NCBI GenBank assembly: GCA_016946835.1
Contig: JACVTC010000050.1
Location: 900,001-920,000 of the forward strand
Direction of reading: 5' to 3'
DNA: 20,000 nucleotides
DNA from: Neocallimastix lanati (nom. inval.)
Taxonomy: Eukaryota; Neocallimastigomycota; Neocallimastigomycetes; Neocallimastigales; Neocallimastigaceae
Positions within the stretch are counted from its first letter, which is position 1. Each line of letters starts with the position of its first letter. The position numbers and the translations under genes were made by a program. Below, in pieces: positions 13,148 to 20,000 of the stretch. The notes beneath the pieces are model-generated. The model had not been told where the DNA came from and searched no databases. It saw nothing but the letters and a program-made list of their open reading frames with translations.

Positions 13148-13262
13148 AAATATCTTATTTAAATATTTTCCATATTTAAATTTATATATATATATTTTTT
13201 TTCATATAATAAATATCTTATTTATATATTTTCCATATTTAAATTTATATATATGTATTTTA
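13148..13262. repeat. 63-bp tandem duplication
   Basis: Copy one begins at 13148 and copy two at 13211. They share AAATATCTTATTT, then TATTTTCCATATTTAAATTT and a TATATATAT stretch, with few differences. The 63-bp offset is close to the 60-bp one at 8342-8430, but the sequences are not obviously the same. Confidence 0.85.
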
Positions 13263-14375
13263 TATAATATATCAATTATTTCCTTCACTATAAAAATTTT
13301 AAATTATATAAAAATATTCATTATTATTAATTATAGGAAATTTTATATTTTATTTTTTTTTTTATTAGTAAATTCTGAGTAAATATAATTTAATATTATT
13401 ATAATATATCAATTTATTCTTTATTTGGTTATATAATTTTGTATAATTAACAGTTCATTAATGATTACTACTTCATAGAGCTAGGTTCTATCTACTTTAG
13501 TAAAATTTAAAATATGTAAAAAAAAAAATATCTATTAGAGTTACATATAAATTTTTTTTTTTTTTTATTATTATTTGTTAATTGAAATGAATCTTTTTTT
13601 AATTAAATGAATCTTTTTTTTTTTAATTGTAGTAATATATATTTATGTGTATGAAATTAATATTAATTAATAATTTATTTATGGATTAATTAAAATATGT
13701 TTTTTTTTTTTTTTTTTTTTTTTTATAATCTTGAAACAAAATATTATTTTATTTTATTTTATTTTATTTTTCTTATAATCTTTAAACAAAAATATTATAT
13801 TAAAGTAATAAAACTAATGGATAATAAAAATTATCATTTATAATTAATGAATAAATAGAAAATATTCAAATATATATTATATATATTACATATAAATCTT
13901 AACTGCTTTTGAATAATATTTTTTTTACCATCAATATTAATAATTAAAAAATAAATAATATTATTTATAATTCATATATGTATAACTATTTTTATTATAT
14001 TATTTACTATAAAAACATTAATAAATTATAAATATTTTTAATATTCAATAATTTTATGACAATTATAGGTTATATTTAATATTTAATATTTATTATCATT
14101 TTTGTATATAATTTTATTACATTAAGAAAACAAAAATTATTAATATAGGAAATAATTGATAAAGAACTAATACAAATGATAATATATATTTTATTTTCAA
14201 TAAAAAAAGAAACCAATTTTTTTTTTTTTTTTATAATTGAAAATTTTATTAATATGTTAATTATTTAATAATAATGTTTGTAGTTCTCCTACATTATATC
14301 TTTATGATTTTATTATAACTTATTATTTATTTTTTATTTTTTTTTATTATTTTTTTTTTTTATTTATTATTTTTA

Positions 14376-14406
<31 letters not shown>

Positions 14407-14595
14407 TTATAAATTTAATCATTAAATCTTTTAATATTAAGTAGAGGATTTACTAATATTTTTTTTCCAGTTTTAATATATACTAAATTATTTCTAATCT
14501 TTTTTTTTTTTTTTTTAATTTAATTTATTTAATTTCTATTTTTCAAAATGTCATCCATATATTAAACTAATAAAGTTATAATAATTTTTATAATA

Positions 14596-14597
<2 letters not shown>
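13263..14597. other. Gene-free AT-rich spacer with many T runs
   Basis: No coding-like frame. A short duplication of AAATGAATCTTTTTTT lies at about 13585-13620. T runs of about 24 bases occur near 13701-13724. (TTTTA)n lies near 13746-13770 and an (ATT)n patch near 14378-14400. A slightly less AT-rich patch at 13470-13500 is too short to interpret. Confidence 0.6.

Positions 14598-14649
<52 letters not shown>
14598..14649. repeat. Poly-T homopolymer, 52 bases
   Basis: The longest homopolymer in the window, flanked by TATC and ATATC. It could be the reverse-strand poly-A tail of a decayed retroelement, but no body sequence is recognisable next to it. The exact length is likely to vary between reads. 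Confidence 0.85.
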
Positions 14650-14652
<3 letters not shown>

Positions 14653-14969
14653 TCTTAATCAATTATGTAGTTTTCAATTTTCTATTGTATTACTCTTTAA
14701 CAATTTTTATTTCCAAAATTAACTTTACATTTATTTTCTTTATTCATCTTCTTAAATAAAAAAATTTTTTTTTCCATATTGTTATTTTTTGTTATTATAA
14801 AATATATAATATATTATTATTTTATTTCATTATATTATGTATGGTCTCTAATATTATTTCACTTTCAAAAACTTCTTTTCATTGACTTCTATAATGACAA
14901 GATGAAATTGATTAATTTTTTTTTTATTCCTATACTTCTAATTTAATGATAAATATATATTTTTATGTC

Positions 14970-15092
14970 AGAATCACTAAACGAGCCTTCATTAGAGTTT
15001 CCTCCGAATTTTACTTGATTCAAACATGATTTCTTCCTCTTTCACAATTCAATGAGTATATTTAAATTTAGACCGCTCCTACGAATAAAAGC
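14970..15092. other. Island of higher G+C, possible gene or element relic
   Basis: About 120 bases with clearly more G+C than the surroundings (from GTCAGAATCACTAAACGAGC to CTCCTACGAATAAAAGC). On the minus strand one frame runs from about 15035 down past 14970 without a stop and includes V-K-F-G-G-N-S-N-E-G-S-F-S-D-S-D-I-K. A second minus frame gives a shorter E-E-E-I-M-F-E-S-S-K-I string. Neither is long enough to call. It may be a decayed coding fragment; I do not recognise it. Confidence 0.35.
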
Positions 15093-15131
15093 AAATAAAA
15101 ATAAAATCAAAATAAAATAAAATAAAATAAA

Positions 15132-15133
<2 letters not shown>

Positions 15134-15183
<50 letters not shown>
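15134..15183. repeat. Poly-A homopolymer, about 50 bases, after AAAAT repeats
   Basis: Several AAAAT pentamers (about 15100-15133) precede a run of about 50 A. It directly follows the 14970-15092 island. An island followed by a plus-strand poly-A tract would suit a retroposed fragment, but no target-site duplication was identified. Confidence 0.8.
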
Positions 15184-15185
<2 letters not shown>

Positions 15186-15394
15186 TATATATATATTAAA
15201 TATTCTACTTTTGATAAATTAATTGAGAAAAAATACGATTAAAATAAAAAGTATTATTTGTTAAAGAAGTAACAAAAAAAAAAAAGGCATTATTTGTAAT
15301 ATGGCATCCTAAAGGATATGAATCTCTTATTTTTTTTTTTTTTTTTTACCAAGGAGTTAATAATATCAAAGAGTTAGATTATTAAATTATTATG
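15184..15394. other. Short AT-rich spacer
   Basis: About 200 bases of spacer with a slightly less AT-rich patch at 15284-15325 (GGCATTATTTGTAATATGGC onward) and an 18-base T run after it. No frame or RNA is supported. Confidence 0.5.
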
Positions 15395-15469
<75 letters not shown>

Positions 15470-15522
15470 TCATTATTATTAATATTAAATATTATTTTTA
15501 TTATTATTATTATTATTATTTT
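15395..15522. repeat. (ATT)n microsatellite, two blocks
   Basis: About 25 uninterrupted ATT units (15395-15469), a short break, then a second block of about eight units ending near 15522. Read from the ATG at 15392 it gives a run of isoleucines, which is a translation artefact of the microsatellite and not a gene. It ends about 70 bases before the left copy of the 0.64-kb direct repeat. Confidence 0.9.
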
Positions 15523-15591
15523 GAAATGTGAATCTAAAATGGACAATAAATATTATCCTAAAGAAAGACCAATAATGAAAAATAAAAAATA

Positions 15592-15845
15592 AAAAATAGA
15601 AATAAAATATAAAATAATAATAATAATAATAATAAAGTCGAATCTGTATGGCGTAAAACCTTTTATTATATTTTCTAGACTATTAATAAAGATTAACATT
15701 AACCTTCGGCCTCTTTTGAGAATTGTGGGAACTCATACTGACGAGGTCTTTATTTTTTTTTTTTTTATTTTTTTTTCTTAATTATTTTTTTTTTAAATAA
15801 AAAGTAAAAAAAGGTGTAAGTAATAGATGAATAGATGAAATTATA

Positions 15846-15906
<61 letters not shown>

Positions 15907-16238
15907 CTTAAAATGATTTTTTTTTTTTTTTTTTTTTGGTTGAAAAGCTTGAAATCTACGTCAGTATACAATAAATAGATAAATTTTTATTTTTAAAATA
16001 GAAATTAATTAAGAAATTCAAATTAATATAAAAGTAAAAAAAAGTAGAAAAAAAAAAGGATTTTTTCAATATAAGTTGATAAATAGGTAATATATACTCC
16101 CTTTTTAAAGTAATAATATAGATTAAAAGATGGTAAAAGTAAAAATAAAAATATATATATATATATATATATTTCTTCTTTATTTTATTTCATTATTTCT
16201 AATTGATCAAAGATGATTGTATTTGTATAAAAAAAAAT
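15592..16238 (-). repeat. 0.64-kb direct repeat, left copy
   Basis: Matches 17551-18185 in the same orientation. Shared landmarks, in plus-strand order, are AAAAATAGAAATAAAAT, an (ATA)n block, GTCGAATCTGTATGGCGT, the GGAACTCATACT segment, a poly-A plus (TA)n tract, GGTTGAAAAGCTTGAAATCTAC, TCAATATAAGTTGATAAATA and AGATTAAAAGATGGTAAAAG. By eye I count about eleven substitutions outside the low-complexity tracts, nine of them transitions. This copy has an extra block of about 27 bases near 16088-16118. The strand follows the neighbouring copia remnant. It may be the inner part of an LTR, the 3' end of another element, or an independent repeat into which the copia element fell. Confidence 0.85.
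15699..15749 (-). pseudogene. 16-codon peptide-like segment with stop, inside left repeat
   Basis: On the minus strand this reads R-P-R-Q-Y-E-F-P-Q-F-S-K-E-A-E-G and then TAA. Base composition is far from the surroundings. An in-frame TAA lies immediately upstream (15750-15752), so it is not a gene by itself. The other copy (17658-17708) differs by one synonymous change and one CAG-to-TAG change. This is compatible with the C-terminal end of a protein carried by the repeated unit, but the segment is too short to identify. Confidence 0.3.
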
Positions 16239-16716
16239 AAAAATTTTTCTTTTGTTTATTCTTTATTTATTAAAAATACACTATTCTTTTATAAATATAA
16301 CTTCCCTCGTTATATTTTACAAAAAACAAATTTCTTTTTTTTCCTTTTTCTCTCTCTCTACTTTTTAAAAAAAATGAAACTACATATGTATTTATATAAA
16401 ATTTTTTTTTTTTTTTTTTATATTAATTATATAATTGTTTTATTATTGTAAAAAATATGATATTTCACTTTATTTTAGTTTTATAATTCTTTTTCTTTCT
16501 TTTGTCATATATATCCTTTATAGGAAGGACCTTTTATTATAATAATTAAAGTAAAAAATTTATTTTATCTAAGCCATTTTAATATAATACTTAAAGTGAA
16601 ATTATTAAATTTAAATTTATAATAAATTAAGTTTTTAATCTAACTTTATAATTTCATATAGAAAAAATTTTTATTATTAATTTTAGAGAAGGAATTTTAG
16701 TTTGAAAAATCTAACA
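16239..16716 (-). mobile_element. Probable Ty1/copia LTR, 5' (U3) end at 16716; far end not resolved
   Basis: On the minus strand the sequence right after the polypurine tract begins TGTTAGA, the usual TG start of an LTR, joined to the tract as in many Ty1/copia elements. A TATAAA box lies at 16517-16522, about 195 bases into the LTR and suitable as the U3 promoter. The other end could not be fixed: no clear CA terminus or inverted TCTAACA was found before the left direct repeat at 16238. The LTR may therefore stop before 16239 or include the repeat and run to about 15592. No matching LTR start was seen near 18186-18700, so the 5' LTR is missing or truncated. Confidence 0.55.
16517..16522 (-). 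promoter_or_regulatory. TATA box candidate in the LTR
   Basis: TATAAA on the minus strand within TCCTATAAAGGATATATATG, a patch with more G+C than the flanking DNA. It lies about 195 bases after the LTR start, a usual U3 position. No transcription start can be placed. Confidence 0.35.
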
Positions 16717-16726
16717 CTCCCCCCTC
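16717..16726 (-). other. Polypurine tract of the copia remnant
   Basis: Minus strand GAGGGGGGAG, preceded by TTTT and followed at once by TGTTAGA. Six G in a row is striking in this genome. Purine tracts directly before the 3' LTR prime plus-strand DNA synthesis in LTR retrotransposons. This site fixes both the element's orientation (minus) and its LTR boundary. Confidence 0.75.
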
Positions 16727-17535
16727 AAAATAGTTTGACATAATAAAACTCTTCCTTCTAATTCTTTATTTAAATTATTTACCCAAATGATCTTTTCGAT
16801 TAGATCTGCAGTTGCATTGAACTCAGCTTCAGAAGTACTTCTAACTGTAAATTTTTGCTTCTTCGATCTCCAACATACAGGTGCACTTCCAATATATATT
16901 ATGTATCCAGTAGTTGATTTTGCATTTATTGTCATTCATCTTCTTTTGGTCCAAAGCTTGCATCTGAGTAAGCCATAATGTCTTCTTTATCATCAAATCT
17001 TAAATAAACGTTCTTAGTTTTATTTAAATATTTAAAAACATTTAATAACATTTTCCAATCTTTAATAGTGGGGTTGTTCCTTTTAGTTGATAGTTTACTT
17101 ATTGTTTCGCTAATATCTGGTCTAGTGCATCTTGCTAAGTGAATTAGTGATCCTATTGCTGATCATATCGTCTACGTATAGACCTATGATCACTTTTTCA
17201 TTATCATTAATGATTTTTATAATAAATGTTACTATCTGCATATGTTTTATTAAATCCTAATTTATTAATTAATGTATTATTAATTTCTTCATACCAAAGT
17301 CTGCCTGCTTGTTTTAGACCGTATAGTGCTTTATTTAGTTTCTAACAGTAACCATCCTCATAGTCAGGATGAGATACTGGGATTTCTGTATAAATGTCAG
17401 TATCGATTTTTGAGTTTAAATATGCACCTTTAATATCCAGTTGGTAGCAATCATAGTGATGTCTAGCGGCGTAGGCAATAAGGTATCTGAGGGATTCATA
17501 TTCCAACGTTGGAGAATATGTTACGAAGTAATCTA
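16727..17535 (-). pseudogene. Ty1/copia pol remnant: reverse transcriptase and RNase H, broken
   Basis: Read on the minus strand, the RT part starts at about 17535 with D-Y-F-V-T-Y-S-P-T, followed by L-D-I-K-G-A-Y-L-N (first catalytic Asp), K-A-L-Y-G-L-K-Q-A-G-R-L-W-Y and the catalytic Y-V-D-D at 17167-17178. The later part has I-G-S-L-I-H-L-A-R-C-T-R-P-D-I, A-Y-S-D-A-S-F-G, then RNase H A-K-S-T-T-G-Y-I and R-S-T-S-E-A-E-F (16813-16842). RT followed by RNase H at the 3' end is the Ty1/copia order. Damage: TAG at 17342-17344; a frameshift near 17207-17215; an internal deletion at about 17158-17164 that joins Y-V-D-D-M-I-S to the IGSL block (copia elements usually have roughly 80-100 residues between); TGA plus frameshift at 16932-16937; and loss of the RNase H C-terminal part near 16751-16757. 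Gag, protease, integrase and the start of RT are absent. The product cannot be functional. Confidence 0.92.
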
Positions 17536-17550
17536 AAAAATCAAAAAATC

Positions 17551-17826
17551 AAAAATAGAAATAAAATAAATAATAATAATAATAATAATAATAAAGTCGA
17601 ATCTGTATGGCGTGAAACCTTTTATTATATTTTCTAGACTATTAGTAAAGATTAACATTAACCCTCGGCCTCTTTTGAGAATTGTGGGAACTCATACTAA
17701 CGAGGTCTTTTTTATTTTTTTTTTTTATTTTTTTTTTCTTTATTTAATTATTTTTTTTTTAAATAAAAAGTAAAAAAAAGGTGTAAGCAATAGGCAATAG
17801 ATGAATAGATGAAATTATACAAAAAT

Positions 17827-17865
<39 letters not shown>

Positions 17866-18008
17866 TATACTTAAAATTATTTTTTTTTTTTTTTTTTTTT
17901 TTTGGTTGAAAAGCTTGAAATCTACATCAGTATACAATAAATAGATAAATTTTTATTTTTAAAATAGAAATTAAGAAATTCTAATTAATATAAAAGTAAA
18001 AAAAGTAG

Positions 18009-18046
<38 letters not shown>

Positions 18047-18185
18047 TTTTTCAATATAAGTTGATAAATAATAGCATAGATTAAAAGATGGTAAAAGTAA
18101 AAATAAAGATATATATATATATATTTCTTTTTTATTTCATTATTTCTAATTGGTCAAAGATGACTGTATTTGTATAAAAAAAAAA
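17551..18185 (-). repeat. 0.64-kb direct repeat, right copy
   Basis: Second copy of the 15592-16238 unit. It starts about 15 bases from the truncated edge of the RT fragment, with TCAAAAAATCAAAAA between. It carries the same landmarks with longer homopolymers: a poly-A run at about 18010-18041 and a longer (TA)n at 17842-17869. It lacks the 27-base block of the left copy and has a small duplication (CAATAGG) near 17787. Beyond 18185 the sequence no longer resembles that beyond 16238. Confidence 0.85.
17658..17708 (-). pseudogene. 16-codon peptide-like segment, right copy, with nonsense codon
   Basis: Counterpart of 15699-15749. Residue 4 is TAG instead of CAG (Gln) and residue 15 is GAG instead of GAA (both Glu); the rest, including the TAA stop, is the same. 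If the segment was once coding, this copy is dead. Confidence 0.3.
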
Positions 18186-18616
18186 TTATTTTTATTTTTC
18201 TTATAGTGAATAAAATAAATAATATGAACATAAATATTAAGCTAGCATAAATATATATATGTTACACAACAAATCAAAGGAAAAAATATATATATCTATA
18301 TTATAATTAAGTAAAAAAAGGATATTGAACCTAAAATTTACTATAATTTATTATATATAATATCAACAACATATTTAAATTTTAATGTATATTAACAAGA
18401 GAATCCTACTCTTTACTTTTTTTTTTTTTTTATTAATAAACTCATTTCATATAATATTATTATTAATACTGTTTTTATTTTATTTATTAAAAAATATTCA
18501 TATTAATAAATATACACGATTTAAGAAAAAATATGAAATAAGAATTTATAAAAGAAAAAGATTTTTATGTTTTATTTATTATTTACTATTTATTATTTAT
18601 TATTTACAATTTATTA
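18186..18616. other. Gene-free AT-rich spacer
   Basis: About 430 bases with no repeat match to the other side of the copia locus. The frame from 18385 is a Leu/Ile/Tyr/Lys string from AT-rich DNA that runs into the heptamer array and is not credible. TTTATTA-type heptamers begin at about 18572 and grade into the TTTATGA array. Confidence 0.6.
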
Positions 18617-18715
18617 TTTATGATTTATGATTTATGATTTATGATTTATGATTTATGATTTATGATTTATGATTTATGATTTATGATTTATGATTTATGA
18701 TTTATGATTTATGAT
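18617..18715. repeat. TTTATGA heptamer array, about 14 units
   Basis: Near-perfect 7-bp tandem repeat. It is flanked on both sides by TTTATTA-type units (18575-18615 and about 18718-18745), from which it differs by one T-to-G change. This suggests a variant unit arose inside an older TTTATTA array and was amplified by slippage. It is about 8.7 kb from the large TTATTTA array at 9685-10010. Confidence 0.9.
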
Positions 18716-18917
18716 TTTTATTATTTATTATTTGTTATTTATTATTGAATATTTAGAAAATCGGTATTTTTAGTTACCATTTAACTTACATTTTAATTTA
18801 TATTTTTATTTTATTACACGACTTTTATTTTAATTTTAAATATTAATTAGTTTATTATATATAAATAGGATATATTATAATATTATATAGTGTTTATTTA
18901 GTTTATGAATAAATAAT
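18716..18917. other. AT-rich spacer
   Basis: Continuation of degenerate TTTATTA units to about 18745, then plain AT-rich sequence. No frame or RNA supported. Confidence 0.5.
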
Positions 18918-19040
18918 TTAGACACACATAGTGAGTACCCATCTCCCATTATGACCATAACAGATATAATTGTTAAGTCTGATATACTGACATACTTGTA
19001 CAGCATCGCCCCTCCACACGTTGTTACACATCTGTCATAG
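18918..19040. other. Isolated island of higher G+C with short open frames on both strands
   Basis: About 120 bases with many more G and C than the flanks, for example CAGCATCGCCCCTCCACACG. On the minus strand, 19031 to 18918 is an ATG-to-TAA frame of 37 residues with four Cys (2, 14, 24, 36) and the segments V-W-R-G-D-A-V-Q-V-C and Y-G-H-N-G-R-W-V-L. On the plus strand a 29-residue frame (18951-19040) is open too, so the strand is undecided. No tRNA cloverleaf was found. Candidates are a small secreted Cys-rich peptide, an exon or gene relic, or a non-coding RNA. I do not recognise it. Confidence 0.35.
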
Positions 19041-19088
19041 TTATTGATTCAAAAATTTTAATTTCTATAAGCCTCTTTTATATAGTTA

Positions 19089-19120
<32 letters not shown>

Positions 19121-19569
19121 GCATGTATTTAATGTATTTAATGTATGATCTATCAAATGTATTTTATATGTATAAATATCATTAAATTATATATTCTTAA
19201 AAAAAAAAAAAAAAAAAAAAAAAAGTTTTTTGGCTTCAAGTAAATATAGTTATTCTAAATAAGCAAATATAGTGATTTTTATCAGATTAAGAGTCTCATT
19301 TGACTCTATAAGTTTCTGTAGAAATTTAGAATACTTTGGTCAATTAGGAAAAATTTAATTTAGTAATTTAGTAATTAAGTATCATTAGGATATTCAAGAT
19401 TAACGACAACACTTGAATATACACACATACACATAAGTATGAAATATAATAGAATCATGAAATTGAATTAGTATTTAAATTGTTTCTTATATAAATAGTC
19501 ATTAGTAATTTGTAATTAATAGACAAATTCATTAAATAATATTAGCAATATATAAAGTGCATTTATAAG
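19041..19569. other. Spacer with two poly-A runs and a mildly G+C-raised segment
   Basis: Poly-A runs lie at about 19095-19120 and 19199-19224. Between about 19250 and 19400 the sequence is less AT-rich. One plus frame in that segment has a single early stop and then about 30 codons (A-N-I-V-I-F-I-R-L-R-V-S-F-D-S onward) up to a TAA near 19365, perhaps a decayed coding fragment. I cannot identify it. Confidence 0.35.
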
Positions 19570-19815
19570 ATGATCGGAATAACTAAAATAGCTCTTAATG
19601 AAATGGAATTAGTCCTGACTGAAGACAAGTACGATGTGTTGTAGTACGAAGACTTTATCCTAGAACACCAAAGCGCTGGATTAAGTGAGTACACTGAAAA
19701 GAATATAAATGATAATCATAAAAAGAAGTAAAAGGAGAAAAATACAACCAAAGATAAAGAGAGAAAGGATACCTTATTTGAGGAAGGTAAAAAAAAATTA
19801 AAGAACATAAAATGA
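19570..19815 (+). pseudogene. Coding-like segment with two in-frame stops, unknown protein
   Basis: From ATG at 19570 to TGA at 19813 one plus frame reads as plausible protein: M-I-G-I-T-K-I-A-L-N-E-M-E-L-V-L-T-E-D-K, later Y-E-D-F-I-L-E-H-Q-S-A-G-L-S-E-Y, then a Lys/Glu/Asp-rich charged tail. It is broken by TAG (19642-19644) and TAA (19729-19731). The composition resembles the real gene more than the spacer. Both stops are one C-to-T change from a Gln codon. Possible readings are a pseudogene, a fragment of a gene with introns I cannot place, or chance. A minus-strand frame over 19655-19864 is also open but is hydrophobic and ends in a low-complexity run, as expected of the complement of Lys/Glu-rich coding sequence. 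Confidence 0.35.
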
Positions 19816-19862
19816 ACAGCTTTAAAGTTTTGAGTTTTTTAAAAAATAAATTCAGTAGATAC

Positions 19863-19921
19863 AAAAAAAAAAAAAAATAAAAATAAAAATAAAAATAAAA
19901 ATAAAAATAAAAATAAAAAAA
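19863..19921. repeat. Poly-A followed by (TAAAAA)n hexamers
   Basis: Fifteen A, then T every six bases from 19878 to 19914 (seven units). It lies about 50 bases after the end of the 19570-19815 segment. The rest of the window (19922-20000) is AT-rich with no supported feature. Confidence 0.85.
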
Positions 19922-20000
19922 TAAAATCCTTTATTAGAAATAAAAAGAAAGAGAAAATTTTAAGCATATTTAATATTAGAGAAACTCAAGAACAAATAGC

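Noticed and set aside
15392-15592. Frame beginning with about 25 isoleucines
   Set aside because: It is a translated ATT microsatellite; the short charged tail has no support as a protein.
15638-15660. GTCGAATCTGTATGGCGT read as a tRNA T-arm or SINE B-box
   Set aside because: It only loosely resembles the B-box consensus; no A-box, anticodon arm or acceptor stem could be placed around it.
15765-15971. Minus-strand frame with poly-Phe and an Ile-Tyr repeat, overlapping the left direct repeat
   Set aside because: It translates poly-A/(TA)n tracts, and the corresponding tracts in the other copy differ in length, so the frame is not preserved.
16787-16978. Plus-strand frame of 63 codons over the RNase H region
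   Set aside because: It is the antisense shadow of the copia RNase H fragment.
16239-17535. Possible retrovirus-like or endogenous viral element
   Set aside because: The RT-then-RNase H order at the 3' end, the YVDD context and the polypurine/TGTTAGA junction fit Ty1/copia retrotransposons; no envelope-like or viral gene is present.
19655-19864. Minus-strand hydrophobic frame of 69 codons
   Set aside because: Antisense of the Lys/Glu-rich plus-strand segment at 19570-19815, with a start in low-complexity sequence. I could not exclude it fully but find it less plausible.

Overview
This is an extremely AT-rich nuclear window. By eye, spacer lines run at roughly 90% A+T, while the one good gene has about one third G+C. 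It holds long poly-A/poly-T runs, A/T-only microsatellites, Asn/Gln/Lys-rich coding sequence and a decayed Ty1/copia retrotransposon. There is no bacterial operon structure. The best fit is an anaerobic gut fungus (Neocallimastigomycota). A dictyostelid-like AT-rich protist is the main alternative. The assignment rests on composition and style only.

Layout. 131-1006 (minus) is the only convincing intact gene: a 291-residue, apparently intronless, low-complexity protein carrying KKVRF and EYDRTS motifs and a Gln-rich helical C-terminal part. From 1007 to about 15,390 there is essentially gene-free spacer. It is broken by a T-rich heptamer tract (1622-1726), poly-A with short purine repeats (5743-5834), a tetranucleotide hairpin (6292-6450), a long TTATTTA array (9685-10010), a 63-bp tandem duplication (13148-13262) and homopolymers up to 52 bases.

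From 15,395 to 18,185 lies a composite repeat locus: an ATT microsatellite, then two 0.64-kb direct repeats (15592-16238 and 17551-18185). They bracket a minus-strand Ty1/copia remnant with RT (YVDD), RNase H, polypurine tract and the start of an LTR. The element lacks gag, protease and integrase, has two internal deletions plus frameshifts and a nonsense codon, and must be dead. Each flanking repeat contains a matching 16-codon peptide-like segment.

From 18,186 to 20,000 there is a TTTATGA heptamer array, two short islands of higher G+C (18918-19040; about 19250-19400), a plus-strand coding-like segment with two in-frame stops (19570-19815) and a terminal hexamer repeat. The intact gene and the repeat locus show no functional link. 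I found no tRNA, rRNA, CRISPR array or recognisable multi-gene system. The most interesting material is the direct-repeat/copia composite, the recurring 7-bp periodicity and the small unexplained islands.
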